A DNA stretch of 25,588 nucleotides from NBML01 sp029939535 (lineage in GTDB: Bacteria; Desulfobacterota; Desulfobacteria; Desulfobacterales; Desulfobacteraceae), in the NCBI GenBank assembly GCA_029939535.1, contig JAOZST010000042.1, positions 1-25,588 on the forward strand, given 5' to 3'. The notes under the pieces are model-generated. The model saw only the letters and a program-made list of their open reading frames with translations, ran no database searches and was not told the DNA's origin. A program made the position numbers and the translations under genes. Positions 1-7,373 of this stretch are shown in pieces; position 1 is the stretch's first letter; every line of letters begins with the position of its first letter.

Positions 1-106
1 GCGTTGATAACAAAAGACCGCCGCCAAGGAGAATAAGGGTTGACCAGAGTAAAAACCGCTGCTTGAGATTGGTGGTTGACACCTGTCCTTGTCTGTTTGT
101 TTTCAT
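1..106 (-). CDS. Membrane protein, N-terminal fragment (cut by window edge)
   Basis: The reading frame opens with ATG at 106-104 and stays open to base 1, giving about 35 residues. It begins with a short basic stretch (MKTNRQGQ...) and then a basic-hydrophobic segment, KQRFLLWSTLILLGGGLLLS, that looks like the first transmembrane helix or signal anchor of a larger protein. A GGAG ribosome site (complement of 112-115) lies 5 bases upstream. The gap to the phosphoesterase stop is only 10 bases, so it is probably the next gene of the same operon. The RF-x-hydrophobic start is common in sensor histidine kinases and chemoreceptors, but no diagnostic domain is inside the window, so the function is left open. 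Confidence 0.55.
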   Translation of the reverse strand, partial: MKTNRQGQVSTTNLKQRFLLWSTLILLGGGLLLST

Positions 107-116
107 AGCATCTCCA

Positions 117-857
117 TTAAATACCTTTGAGCAACCGTTTGCCGAGCCTGGGCGGCAGCTCTGTGGACAGAATAGCCTGGACTGTTTTTTCAGCGTTATA
201 AGTGACCCGGTAGAATTCAAGCTGCTGTCTGCTGGTATCAAAGATAAGGTAGCAGGCGCGGGGGTCTTTATCCCTTGGCTGGCCGACACTTCCGCAGTTG
301 ATGATGCGCCGTCTGGTATCACTGATTTTATACCGCATGGAACCGGATATCGTCTGAATATCAACTGCCAGCAGGTGCTTTCTTGTGATTACCAGAGGCC
401 GATGACTGTGACCAATGAAGAGGTGACGGCAGCGGGTGGCAGCAAAACTGCGCAAGGCATATTTACGGTCCATCACATAGCGCCAGCCTCTGGGGTTGTA
501 TGGATTGGCATGGACAAAGGTCATATCTGCCAGATCAAGCCTGTCCGGAAGTGCGGCAAGATACGCCTTGTTTTCATCGTTCAACTGATCCATGGTCCAG
601 AGAACCGCTTCCTTGGCAGCAGGAGACATACCATAGGGAGAAGTCTCCCATAATACTGCTACATCGTGATTTCCGGCAATACAGCGACAGTTTTTCAGGC
701 TTCGCAAAAGATGAATACATTCATTGGGATAGGGCCCGTAACCCACCAGGTCTCCAAGACAGATGCGCCTGTGTATATCTCGTTTTGCTGCATCTTTGAG
801 TATGCTCTTTAGTGCCTCAATGTTACCGTGGATATCTGAGAATATCATTAATCGCAT
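117..857 (-). CDS. Calcineurin-like metallophosphoesterase
   Basis: 246 aa with the full dimetal phosphoesterase motif set: D8-x-H10 (SDIHGN), G35-D36 (GDLVGYGP), G62-N63-H64-D65, H116 (FVHA) and G149-H-S-H152. A GSVGQPRD segment follows, as in small soluble bacterial phosphoesterases and the PrpA/lambda-phosphatase-like branch. There is no signal peptide, so it is cytoplasmic. The start ATG directly follows the kinase stop (TGAATG), which implies translational coupling; a second ATG at codon 4 is possible. Being fused in the operon to a Ser/Thr kinase gene suggests it could be the opposing phosphoprotein phosphatase. That is inference: the family also contains phosphodiesterases and nucleotide hydrolases. 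Confidence 0.9.
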   Translation of the reverse strand: MRLMIFSDIHGNIEALKSILKDAAKRDIHRRICLGDLVGYGPYPNECIHLLRSLKNCRCIAGNHDVAVLWETSPYGMSPAAKEAVLWTMDQLNDENKAYLAALPDRLDLADMTFVHANPYNPRGWRYVMDRKYALRSFAATRCRHLFIGHSHRPLVITRKHLLAVDIQTISGSMRYKISDTRRRIINCGSVGQPRDKDPRACYLIFDTSRQQLEFYRVTYNAEKTVQAILSTELPPRLGKRLLKGI

Positions 858-2816
858 TCAGGTTCCATCCGTTGTGTTGGAATGTGATTTTTTGCTTTTC
901 CGGACCAGAATACCCAGATCCTGATCCAGATTGACGGCACTCAACAAAGGACCATAACAGGGTAAATCCGGTTGGGTGGCAGGACAGGTTTTATCTGTCA
1001 GAAAAGGTACAATTGGTGGCGCTGAATCAAGATAAGTACGCAGAAACTCAGAGATCCGGCCCAATTCTTTTTTCAGCCTGTAGGAGAGCGGTAGCGATTC
1101 CCGGATATAGAGACTCTGAAGGGCAGCATGATCATGGTTGCCAAGTTCGGCCATTTGGGAAGCAACCTGATGAAATTGCTGATGGATTTGTGCCAGCGTC
1201 GGGATGATTTTCTTCCAGTTTTTTGAGGTATTAAAAGAGGTCAGAAAATGGCCGAATCGGCAGTGATCCTCACTGAGATCAATACGTTGTTCAGGGTAAA
1301 GGAGCATATGATAAATAAAATTTGTATGGAAATGCAGATGTTCGTACCAGAGATCAACCAGAAAAATATCACAGGCAAGCACTTGCAGGGCTGTTAACTG
1401 GTCCGGCTGCAGATCAGCCAGGTCAGTAGCCGGCGAAAACTGTTCTTTTTTAGCGACCATAATTAAACAGGGATTGTTTTTTTCCAGACGCTGCCGTATC
1501 GAAGCACCACCTAATAACCTCTTTTGTTTTCGGGATACTCCCAGCACCAGTAATTCTGCTCTGAGATCCGTGCTGAGGCGTCTGAGAACATCAACCACCT
1601 CTCCTCGAACCAGGCGAATACCAGGATCAATGTTAAAACGGCGTAAGATCTGTACGGCCTGGTCCAGTCCGGCCATCAGCTGCTCACCTTCAACGGTAAT
1701 ACCATAGTGCCTGACAGGGGAGTCGCTCTGTTCTTCAATAACATGAACCAGGGTGACTTCGCCGGAACGAATAAGTGCCTGTTTTTTGACCTCGGCCAAC
1801 ATGTTGCCGCTTTCTGAAGAATCGATCAACGCACCAATAATCTGTGGCTTGTCTCCTGAAGCCGTTGCTCTTTTTTGTTGTAGTTTGCTTTTTTGGACAG
1901 TTTTCCCGGGAAACCAGCACCGCCACAGGGGGGGGCGCTGGGCGGTTTTACCGGAAATTGTGATGGGAAGCTGTTGCCAGTATTCCAGATCGTGTTGCAT
2001 ATCCCGAACACATGCATAACGGTCTTTGGCATGGCGGGCAGTGGCACGAAGTATGATGTCCTGGATCTGGGGGGGTATCTCAGGATTATAATAGCGCGGC
2101 GGGGTCGGGTCATGACCCAGGCGACGGCGGGCAATATGCAATTTGCCGGAACGGGGCCAGGGTAACCGGCCGGTGAGCATCTCGTAAAAAAGCATCCCCA
2201 TGCTATAGATATCACAGCGAGGGTCGGCCCGTTCTCCAAGTAGTTGCTCCGGCGCAATATACCAGGGGGTTCCCTGGGGATTTTTCAGGTCAAGGGACAA
2301 AAGATCGGGAAGGTGACGGCAGCTGGCCAGACCGAAATCAATCACCTTGATAGTGGAATCTTTGCGACAGATTATATTTTCAGGTTTCAGATCCAGATGA
2401 ACAATACCCTGCTCATGCAGATAAGTAATCGCCCGGCTAAGATGAATCATCAGGGTCAGGGCAGTGTCCAATTCAAGCCTGTGGTGTCGGCCGACCATGG
2501 ATCGAAGATCCTTTCCTGATACATGTTCCATGATAATGTACTGCCGGCTTCTCTGCCGGTGGATAAAGCGTATAATTCCAGGATGATCAAGCAGCCGGCT
2601 GATTCTCTCTTCATTCTGATAGTGGTATAAAAGGATTGGCTGGTTAAGAATATCACCACAGGGTATTTTTAAGACCACCTGTTGCCGGGAAAGCAGGTCT
2701 TCAGCCAGAAAAAGAGTTGCCAGGGCTCCTTTGTGCAATTCGGATCGCAATATAAAAATATCAAGTGAATCGCCAACAGTCGGCTGATTAAATTTATTAT
2801 TGGACAAAGAAGACAT
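858..2816 (-). CDS. Ser/Thr protein kinase-universal stress protein-CZB zinc-binding domain fusion
   Basis: 652 aa counted from the ATG at 2816; a TTG four codons earlier is less likely. Residues 18-280 form a Hanks-type kinase: VLK lysine K50, catalytic loop H140-L-D142-LKPEN147, DFG D160 and APE 188-190. The usual HRD arginine is leucine, making this a non-RD kinase that may not need activation-loop phosphorylation. Residues about 324-457 are a USP domain (LVLGVS...GGAS nucleotide-loop remnant, closing CLIMVAKK). Residues about 475-560 match a CZB zinc-binding fold: His493/495/497 candidates, C519-R-F-G, and H545-x3-H549. The C-to-H spacing of 26 and the H-x3-H are as expected for CZB. No transmembrane segment is seen. 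The start overlaps the preceding gene by 20 bases, and the phosphoesterase follows with no gap. The likely role is a cytosolic sensor kinase reading zinc/redox state and adenine nucleotide. Confidence 0.9.
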   Translation of the reverse strand: MSSLSNNKFNQPTVGDSLDIFILRSELHKGALATLFLAEDLLSRQQVVLKIPCGDILNQPILLYHYQNEERISRLLDHPGIIRFIHRQRSRQYIIMEHVSGKDLRSMVGRHHRLELDTALTLMIHLSRAITYLHEQGIVHLDLKPENIICRKDSTIKVIDFGLASCRHLPDLLSLDLKNPQGTPWYIAPEQLLGERADPRCDIYSMGMLFYEMLTGRLPWPRSGKLHIARRRLGHDPTPPRYYNPEIPPQIQDIILRATARHAKDRYACVRDMQHDLEYWQQLPITISGKTAQRPPLWRCWFPGKTVQKSKLQQKRATASGDKPQIIGALIDSSESGNMLAEVKKQALIRSGEVTLVHVIEEQSDSPVRHYGITVEGEQLMAGLDQAVQILRRFNIDPGIRLVRGEVVDVLRRLSTDLRAELLVLGVSRKQKRLLGGASIRQRLEKNNPCLIMVAKKEQFSPATDLADLQPDQLTALQVLACDIFLVDLWYEHLHFHTNFIYHMLLYPEQRIDLSEDHCRFGHFLTSFNTSKNWKKIIPTLAQIHQQFHQVASQMAELGNHDHAALQSLYIRESLPLSYRLKKELGRISEFLRTYLDSAPPIVPFLTDKTCPATQPDLPCYGPLLSAVNLDQDLGILVRKSKKSHSNTTDGT

Positions 2817-3384
2817 AGCCGACCACAATCAATACAATTACCAGTACTTCCATTACCGTGACTTTGGCGATCATCATAGAAATTTTTCTTTGGGACGGAT
2901 CCATCTGCAGCACCATCCGATTCATTAGAAGACGGAAAAACAGAGTGGTCGGCGTCTGTTTCAGGAAAAGGCGGATGTATTCCCTGATGCCTCTTATCCA
3001 GAGCAGGACAGGGTCATTATCTTCTATTGGGCCATCGATGGAGATTATCCTGGCTTTTAATTTTTTGTCTTGGATCAGAAAAATAATTTCTTTTTCAAGA
3101 CCATTGGACAAGGTGATACGCATAAATTCACAAGCAGTATCCGGATAGATCACGGTACCTGCGAGATAAAATTTATTATCCGTTGCATAATCTTTGATAT
3201 TTGCTGAAAATGATGATCCATCCTGCTTGAAATCAGTGATAAACCAGTGGGGATGAAGCCGCAGAAGACGGTCATGGGGGAAAAGCGATTGCAGATCAAA
3301 ACCGGTCGGCAGTTCCAGACCGAGGTCAAATTCTTGTGAGATACCTTTCGGCGGCACCGCTAGGGAGCTATTAGGAGAGGACAT
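2797..3384 (-). CDS. Hypothetical tail-anchored membrane protein
   Basis: 195 aa; I do not recognise the family. The first ~165 residues are soluble, with alternating strand-like and helical stretches (LHPHWFITDF, KEIIFLIQDKKLKARI, then a long amphipathic segment at ~130-165). The last ~25 residues (VTVMEVLVIVLIVVGYVFFV) form one hydrophobic helix ending at the C-terminus, the layout of a tail anchor with the bulk facing the cytoplasm. The strand-rich core followed by a long helix could fit a helix-grip (SRPBCC/START-like) fold, but this is a guess. It overlaps the USP gene by 25 bases upstream and the kinase gene by about 20 bases downstream, so it is translationally embedded between two signalling genes and may be a membrane docking partner. 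Confidence 0.75.
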   Translation of the reverse strand: MSSPNSSLAVPPKGISQEFDLGLELPTGFDLQSLFPHDRLLRLHPHWFITDFKQDGSSFSANIKDYATDNKFYLAGTVIYPDTACEFMRITLSNGLEKEIIFLIQDKKLKARIISIDGPIEDNDPVLLWIRGIREYIRLFLKQTPTTLFFRLLMNRMVLQMDPSQRKISMMIAKVTVMEVLVIVLIVVGYVFFVQ

Positions 3385-3833
3385 GGCAGCCGGGGGTGAA
3401 GGGTCTTGTTTTCCATTCTGGCCCGCAGACCCTTCTCCATACGGGTACTAAAGAATCTTTTGCTCTTGCGATAGGGACCGATGGCGATCAGGTCGCAGCC
3501 GAGTTCTTTGGCAACCCCTGTGATCGTCTCTTCAATGGAACCGGTTCGCTGCAGAAAAGCCGCGTGTGATGCTGCCGGATATGAGTTTTTCATCCGTTGC
3601 CACTCCTCTGCAATCTCTTCACTAACCTGGGTCTCAACGTGGTCAAGAAAAGTGGTGTGGGTTTTACTTGAATTGAGCCAGTCATCACCGGTCATCAACC
3701 GCCAATCTTCGTCAAGAACCGTGAGTACGCTGACCTTGAGATCCGGATCGGCCGCCAGTTGTTTAAAAATAAAGGCTTCTGCTTTTCTGGCACCTTGTGT
3801 GCCATGGGTACAGAGCAGGACATGTTTGAACAT
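3360..3833 (-). CDS. Universal stress protein (UspA family)
   Basis: 157 aa from the ATG at 3833, chosen because GGAG sits 8 bases upstream and the family's first strand (MFKHVLLCTHGT) starts there; an in-frame ATG at 3854 would only add seven residues. It has the Rossmann-like USP layout: strand 1, a KAEAFIF helix, strand 2 (LKVSVLTVLDEDW), a long central helix region, then GCDLIAIGPYRKSKR and closing CPLLIAP. The canonical ATP loop G-x2-G-x9-G-S/T is not intact, since IGPYRKSKRFFSTR lacks the second glycine. This may therefore be a non-nucleotide-binding USP that acts by dimerising. A natural partner is the USP domain inside the kinase two genes downstream. Confidence 0.88.
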   Translation of the reverse strand: MFKHVLLCTHGTQGARKAEAFIFKQLAADPDLKVSVLTVLDEDWRLMTGDDWLNSSKTHTTFLDHVETQVSEEIAEEWQRMKNSYPAASHAAFLQRTGSIEETITGVAKELGCDLIAIGPYRKSKRFFSTRMEKGLRARMENKTLHPRLPCPLLIAP

Positions 3834-3874
3834 AGAAAACTCCGCTGAACACACAGTTAAAGAAATTTAAATAC

Positions 3875-3904
3875 TCCATGGCCGATTACTGAACCGACCA
3901 TGGA
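3875..3904 (-). promoter_or_regulatory. Intra-operon RNA hairpin
   Basis: In the minus-strand transcript, arms TCCATGGTCG and CGGCCATGGA (10 bp, one G-U pair) enclose a 10-base loop, in the gap between the 68-aa membrane protein gene and the USP gene. The odd pair is a permitted G-U only in the minus-strand RNA (A-C mismatch on the other strand), which fits a function in the operon transcript. No U-run follows, so it is not a standard terminator. RNA processing, 3'-end protection of the transporter part, or partial attenuation are plausible. Confidence 0.55.
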
Positions 3905-3937
3905 ATAAGGGATTATTTTCTGTGAATTAAATCTATA

Positions 3938-4144
3938 TTATACCATCCATTTAGTGAATAGTAAAACAAGAAAAGTGGTGATCAGACAAAGAACTAGTGC
4001 GGTCAGATCTTCGTTTCGCTCACTGGAGAAAACTGACAGGGCCCGTTCTTCCAGTTCTTCTGTGTTGGCGCCTTCGGCAATTACCGAGGCACCTTTTCCG
4101 GCATCACCGGTTTCAATGGTTATTTTTTTTTCTTTATCACTCAT
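3938..4144 (-). CDS. Small tail-anchored membrane protein
   Basis: 68 aa from the ATG at 4144, preceded by an AAGGA ribosome site 7 bases upstream; a TTG two codons earlier is in frame but less likely. The first ~45 residues are polar and acidic (MSDKEKKITIETGDAGKGAS, then a Glu-rich helix), and the last ~22 are one hydrophobic helix (LTALVLCLITTFLVLLFTKW) ending two residues from the stop. I do not recognise a family. It starts 21 bases after the transporter stop, so it is co-transcribed and probably co-translated with it, which suggests a small accessory subunit or regulator of the transporter. Confidence 0.7.
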   Translation of the reverse strand: MSDKEKKITIETGDAGKGASVIAEGANTEELEERALSVFSSERNEDLTALVLCLITTFLVLLFTKWMV

Positions 4145-4165
4145 AATCAATTCCTTGCTTGGAGA

Positions 4166-5794
4166 TTAATTTAAAACAACATCTTTTACCAGCCAGAGGA
4201 CAACAAAGAAGGAAAGTGTTGCCTTGGTGACTCCCGCTATAACACCAATAACTATCGGCCAGCTGCCAGCCTGGGTAATCGCTTTTTTGGTAATCTGCAT
4301 ACCAAGACCGATCAGCCCGAAAGCAAAGAACCAGATCATGAAGTCGGTGAGCGTTACAACGGTTTTTGATTTTTTATGCACCTGTTTAACTGCGTGCTTG
4401 ACAGCTGATTTGACATCTTTGGACAGTTTGATTTGTTTGGCTTTGGCAGCAGCCAGCACACCTTCAAGCTGGGTCATACGGCCACGACCGATGCTGTCAA
4501 ACTCCTTTTTGTTATTTCGGTCCTCGTAGTTGCCGGCAATCTGTCGCTGTTCAATCAGGTCTTTTACCGCAGCCAGTTGATCCGGGCTCAAGCCGGAAAA
4601 TTCATTGGCAGTCATGGCCTTGTCCAGGGTCTCCCACTCTTCAGGGGTTACCTGGGTACGGTCATTATAGGATACATCGATATACTTGCCCTTGTAGTGA
4701 CTGGGCGGTGAAAACAACCCCATGGATGACATGGCGAAGAGAAGTAAAAAGCCTATGATAAAAATGGGGAACTTATCGATGACAACGCTTTTAAAATTCA
4801 ACTTCTGGCCGCTTTCTCTGCCAAACCAGGTCGCCAGGACTAAAACAATGATCGGCAAAAAGAGAACCCGGGTAATGTTAAAAATTTCTGCAACTTTCAG
4901 GGTCTTGATATCCACGGCATTAAATGCCAGGGCAGCTGCTGCCACCTGGGCGGAATTAAGGATCCCGGTTCCTGCCCAGGCGCCGAATTGTACGGGATTC
5001 ATGCCTGCAAGCTTCCCGATAGTGGGAAAGACAAACATGCAGACAATACCAAAAGAGAGGATTGTGCCGATGGTGTACGCCATTTCCGCACTCTTAGCCT
5101 TAACCACGGGTGCCACAGCCACGGTAGCTGAAACGCCGCAAACCCCCATGCCTGCCGAAAGAACTCCGGTCATCGACTTGGGTTGTTTAAATAAATTTCC
5201 AAGCCACAATACCATAAAAACAGTGCCGAGAACAAAAAAACCGACCAGCCAGACAGAGTAGACGCCGAGTTTTGCCAGTTCGGCAAATGAATAACGAGCA
5301 CCCAGCATGATGACGCCCATCTTGAGGACAAAACGGGCACACTTGACCCCTGCTTCAGCAAACTTTGGGATACCGTACGTGTTAGTCAATACAACGCCGG
5401 ACAGGATGCCCAGGACAACATAGTTGAGGTTCAGCACTTTATATATCTTGAAACCCAGTATTGGTACCAGCGATTTGCTCATAATCTTGACCAGAGGCTC
5501 AAGATACCAGCGGATGGCCATGGCCATCACCAGGATCAAAACAATTCCGCCCAACGGTTGTAGAAAAAATCTGTCAAAAACTGAAATGCCCGGTTCTTTG
5601 GCTGAGTTAATAAGGGCACCGATAATGGCGATACCTCCGACAATGAGGCATAGCATCATCTGTAAATCCATGGATTTATGGGTACTCAAATATTTCATCA
5701 TGGATAACAGGACTCCTGATTTTACAATGAGCCCATAAACGATTAGAAACCCGCCCATGATTAAGACAGGTATGTGGTCTTTTATTCGTGACAT
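4166..5794 (-). CDS. YeiH/Cons_hypoth698-family putative sulfate exporter, enlarged form
   Basis: 542 aa, a polytopic inner-membrane protein with a good ribosome site (GGAGGA 7 bases before the ATG). The core segments (NTYGIPKFAEAGVKCARFVL, GVIMLGARYSFAEL, GVLSAGMGVCGVSATVAVAP, KSAEMAYTIGTILSFGI, GILNSAQVAAAALAF) are characteristic of the PF03601 family annotated as 'putative sulfate exporter'. Typical members are about 340-350 aa. This one has roughly 100 extra N-terminal residues with added membrane helices, plus a hydrophilic insert at about 365-478 before the last helices. The insert is charged and helical (EEWETLDKAMTANEF..., then a Lys-rich stretch) and would be a soluble regulatory lobe. 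Substrate specificity is not experimentally established for the family, so 'sulfate' or sulfonate is only a label. Confidence 0.88.
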   Translation of the reverse strand: MSRIKDHIPVLIMGGFLIVYGLIVKSGVLLSMMKYLSTHKSMDLQMMLCLIVGGIAIIGALINSAKEPGISVFDRFFLQPLGGIVLILVMAMAIRWYLEPLVKIMSKSLVPILGFKIYKVLNLNYVVLGILSGVVLTNTYGIPKFAEAGVKCARFVLKMGVIMLGARYSFAELAKLGVYSVWLVGFFVLGTVFMVLWLGNLFKQPKSMTGVLSAGMGVCGVSATVAVAPVVKAKSAEMAYTIGTILSFGIVCMFVFPTIGKLAGMNPVQFGAWAGTGILNSAQVAAAALAFNAVDIKTLKVAEIFNITRVLFLPIIVLVLATWFGRESGQKLNFKSVVIDKFPIFIIGFLLLFAMSSMGLFSPPSHYKGKYIDVSYNDRTQVTPEEWETLDKAMTANEFSGLSPDQLAAVKDLIEQRQIAGNYEDRNNKKEFDSIGRGRMTQLEGVLAAAKAKQIKLSKDVKSAVKHAVKQVHKKSKTVVTLTDFMIWFFAFGLIGLGMQITKKAITQAGSWPIVIGVIAGVTKATLSFFVVLWLVKDVVLN

Positions 5795-5839
5795 ATAGTT
5801 CCTCCTAAATTAAAATTATTATTTATTCTAACTCGGTTT

Positions 5840-6106
5840 TTATTTTTTTGTTGACTTAACACCACTGCCTCCTGACGCTGTATCCATACGAGGCACAAAA
5901 TAGCTGCAGAGAAGATTCAAAAGAGAGTAACAGGCGACAAAGCCTGCCACAGTAAACACAAGGCAGGCACATGCCTGCAAAGGCGTAATGGCGCCACTGT
6001 GAATAAATCGCAATAGCGGAGTGAAAACACTGGAGCCGGCCATAAGAACAATGCTGCCGATCAGGCCAAGTAAAACAAGTGTGGGTGCGATAAAAGTCTG
6101 GTTCAT
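5840..6106 (-). CDS. Small two-helix membrane protein
   Basis: 88 aa. Two hydrophobic segments at about 8-30 and 43-70 (IAPTLVLLGLIGSIVLMAGS; ACLVFTVAGFVACYSLLNLL) are followed by a short polar Gly/Ser/Lys tail. I do not recognise a family. It is the first gene after the sigma-54 promoter and lies 45 bases before the transporter, so it is probably a partner of that transporter. GGGA about 8 bases upstream of the ATG is a weak ribosome site. Confidence 0.65.
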   Translation of the reverse strand: MNQTFIAPTLVLLGLIGSIVLMAGSSVFTPLLRFIHSGAITPLQACACLVFTVAGFVACYSLLNLLCSYFVPRMDTASGGSGVKSTKK

Positions 6107-6863
6107 AGTATATTCCCTAGTATCTGGTTTATTTATTCTTTTAATTTCTCTTTAACGCAAATTACGTTCCAGCTTGAAGGTGAAAAAAATCTTTATATGT
6201 AACATGTTGATATGATAATAATTAATACGCACTATAGAATATAGACCCAATCAATTGCCCAGTAACAAACTGATTCCGAGAGTTTGCAGAGGGACACATA
6301 AAGTGAGTCCTTAAGGATACACCAAATTTTTTCCGATGACAACCTGAAGGTCATATGTTGTTGGCTGGGCCATCACAAAATTTTTAGGTGGTTATAAATA
6401 TACTGCAATCACCTGGTTGGGAATCAAATCTGCAGATAGCTGGGAGTATGAAAATTGGGAAAAACAAAGGAAATAATCCAGAAAAAAGAAAAAAATAACG
6501 TTGTAGTGGCGGCTTCAGGAGTAAGGCACTATACACCCCAGCAGGGGTTTTGGTTTATTCTATATTTTGGAAATACCTTGTCAGAAAATTTTATGAGACA
6601 GAAATTTCCTAGGCGTTGAGGCAATTAAAATTAAACTCACTGACCTTGTGCCTATTCTCATTTATCAATAAATCAGTTGGTGCTGATATTAATTGACAAT
6701 ATAATATTCATAAGTTACTATTTTTATATTATAAGAATAATATATTGATAATAAATTATGCAATTTTTTTTTTAAAACACCCCAAGAAACAGCCAAAGAC
6801 CTTTCTAATAACTAAGAGATCTTCGTCTTTCTAAAAAATGGAAGCGTACTACCCTGTGTCAGC
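6107..6863. other. AT-rich intergenic region (757 bp)
   Basis: It lies between the start of the transporter operon and the end of the carA-purF operon. The part next to 6106 holds the sigma-54 promoter. The rest is strongly AT-rich and contains no tRNA-like fold or convincing gene. A short CCCC-AGCA-GGGG hairpin followed by TTTT (6536-6551, plus strand) is too weak to call a terminator. The 6690-6770 stretch is nearly pure A/T. No clear terminator for the GNAT gene was seen. Confidence 0.6.
6157..6171 (-). promoter_or_regulatory. Sigma-54 (RpoN) promoter of the transporter-kinase operon
   Basis: The minus strand reads TGGAACGTAATTTGC. Compared with the consensus TGGCACG-N4-TTGC it has one mismatch (A for C), with the invariant GG (-24) and GC (-12) separated by exactly 10 bases. 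Transcription would start near 6145, giving a ~40-base leader before the ATG at 6106. A sigma-54 promoter requires a bound enhancer protein. An 8-base palindrome AACATGTT lies about 30 bases upstream (6200-6207) but is too short to assign. Confidence 0.7.
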
Positions 6864-7346
6864 CTAGGGTTTTGCAAAGGAGATCAAGGCTTTTCCGGTC
6901 AAGCGGTATTTTATCCATTCTTCCTGGGCCTGGGCCCCAATGGATTCATAAAAATCAATGGCAGGTTTGTTCCAGTCCAGAACCGACCACTCAAAACGGC
7001 CGCAGCCCTTTTCAAGGGCTATCTGGGCCAAATATTTCAGCATGGCCTTGCCAGCGCCAAGGCTTCGGTGCTCAGGGGAAATATACAGGTCTTCCAGGTA
7101 GAGGCCGGGTTTTCCCTGCCAGGTTGAATAGTTGAAAAAATATACAGCATACCCAATGGGAACACCATGGCTCTCGCAGATCAAAGCATGGACAAAGGAG
7201 TCTTCTGCAAAAAGACTGGTTTCATAGTCCTGGACGCAGGCCTTTACTTCATGGGGAGCTTTTTCATATAAAGCAAGTTCCCTGACAAAGTCCAAGATCA
7301 GGGGAGCGTCTTCAATTGTAGCTGTTCTAATGGAAATGGATGACAT
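6864..7346 (-). CDS. GNAT N-acetyltransferase, SSAT-like
   Basis: 160 aa, a single GNAT domain. The acetyl-CoA loop is R94-S-L-G-A-G-K100 (consensus R/Q-x2-G-x-G/A). The preceding strand reads GLYLEDLYISPEHR, and the later segment FEWSVLDWNKPAIDFYESIG is closely similar to the spermidine/spermine N1-acetyltransferase (SSAT/thialysine) branch. The reaction is acetyl transfer from acetyl-CoA to a primary amine, likely a polyamine or amino-acid side chain. It is the last gene of the carA-purF cluster, 27 bases after the radical SAM gene, with AGGA upstream of its ATG. The substrate is inferred from family resemblance only. Confidence 0.88.
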   Translation of the reverse strand: MSSISIRTATIEDAPLILDFVRELALYEKAPHEVKACVQDYETSLFAEDSFVHALICESHGVPIGYAVYFFNYSTWQGKPGLYLEDLYISPEHRSLGAGKAMLKYLAQIALEKGCGRFEWSVLDWNKPAIDFYESIGAQAQEEWIKYRLTGKALISFAKP

Positions 7347-7373
7347 ATTAGGTCCTGTCTGCTGTTTTATTGT

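Noticed and set aside
6536..6551. CCCC-AGCA-GGGG hairpin followed by TTTT as a terminator
   Set aside because: The stem is only 4-5 bp and no plus-strand gene ends there.
6448..6618. Short frame starting MKIGKNKGNN and, after a slip in the poly-A run, continuing about 40 codons (…RHYTPQQGFWF…)
   Set aside because: It needs a frameshift, has its GGGAG only one base before the ATG, matches nothing I recognise, and lies in AT-rich intergenic DNA.
6693..6721. TTGACA with a TACTAT 17 bases on, as a plus-strand promoter
   Set aside because: No plus-strand gene follows; near-pure A/T sequence gives such matches by chance.
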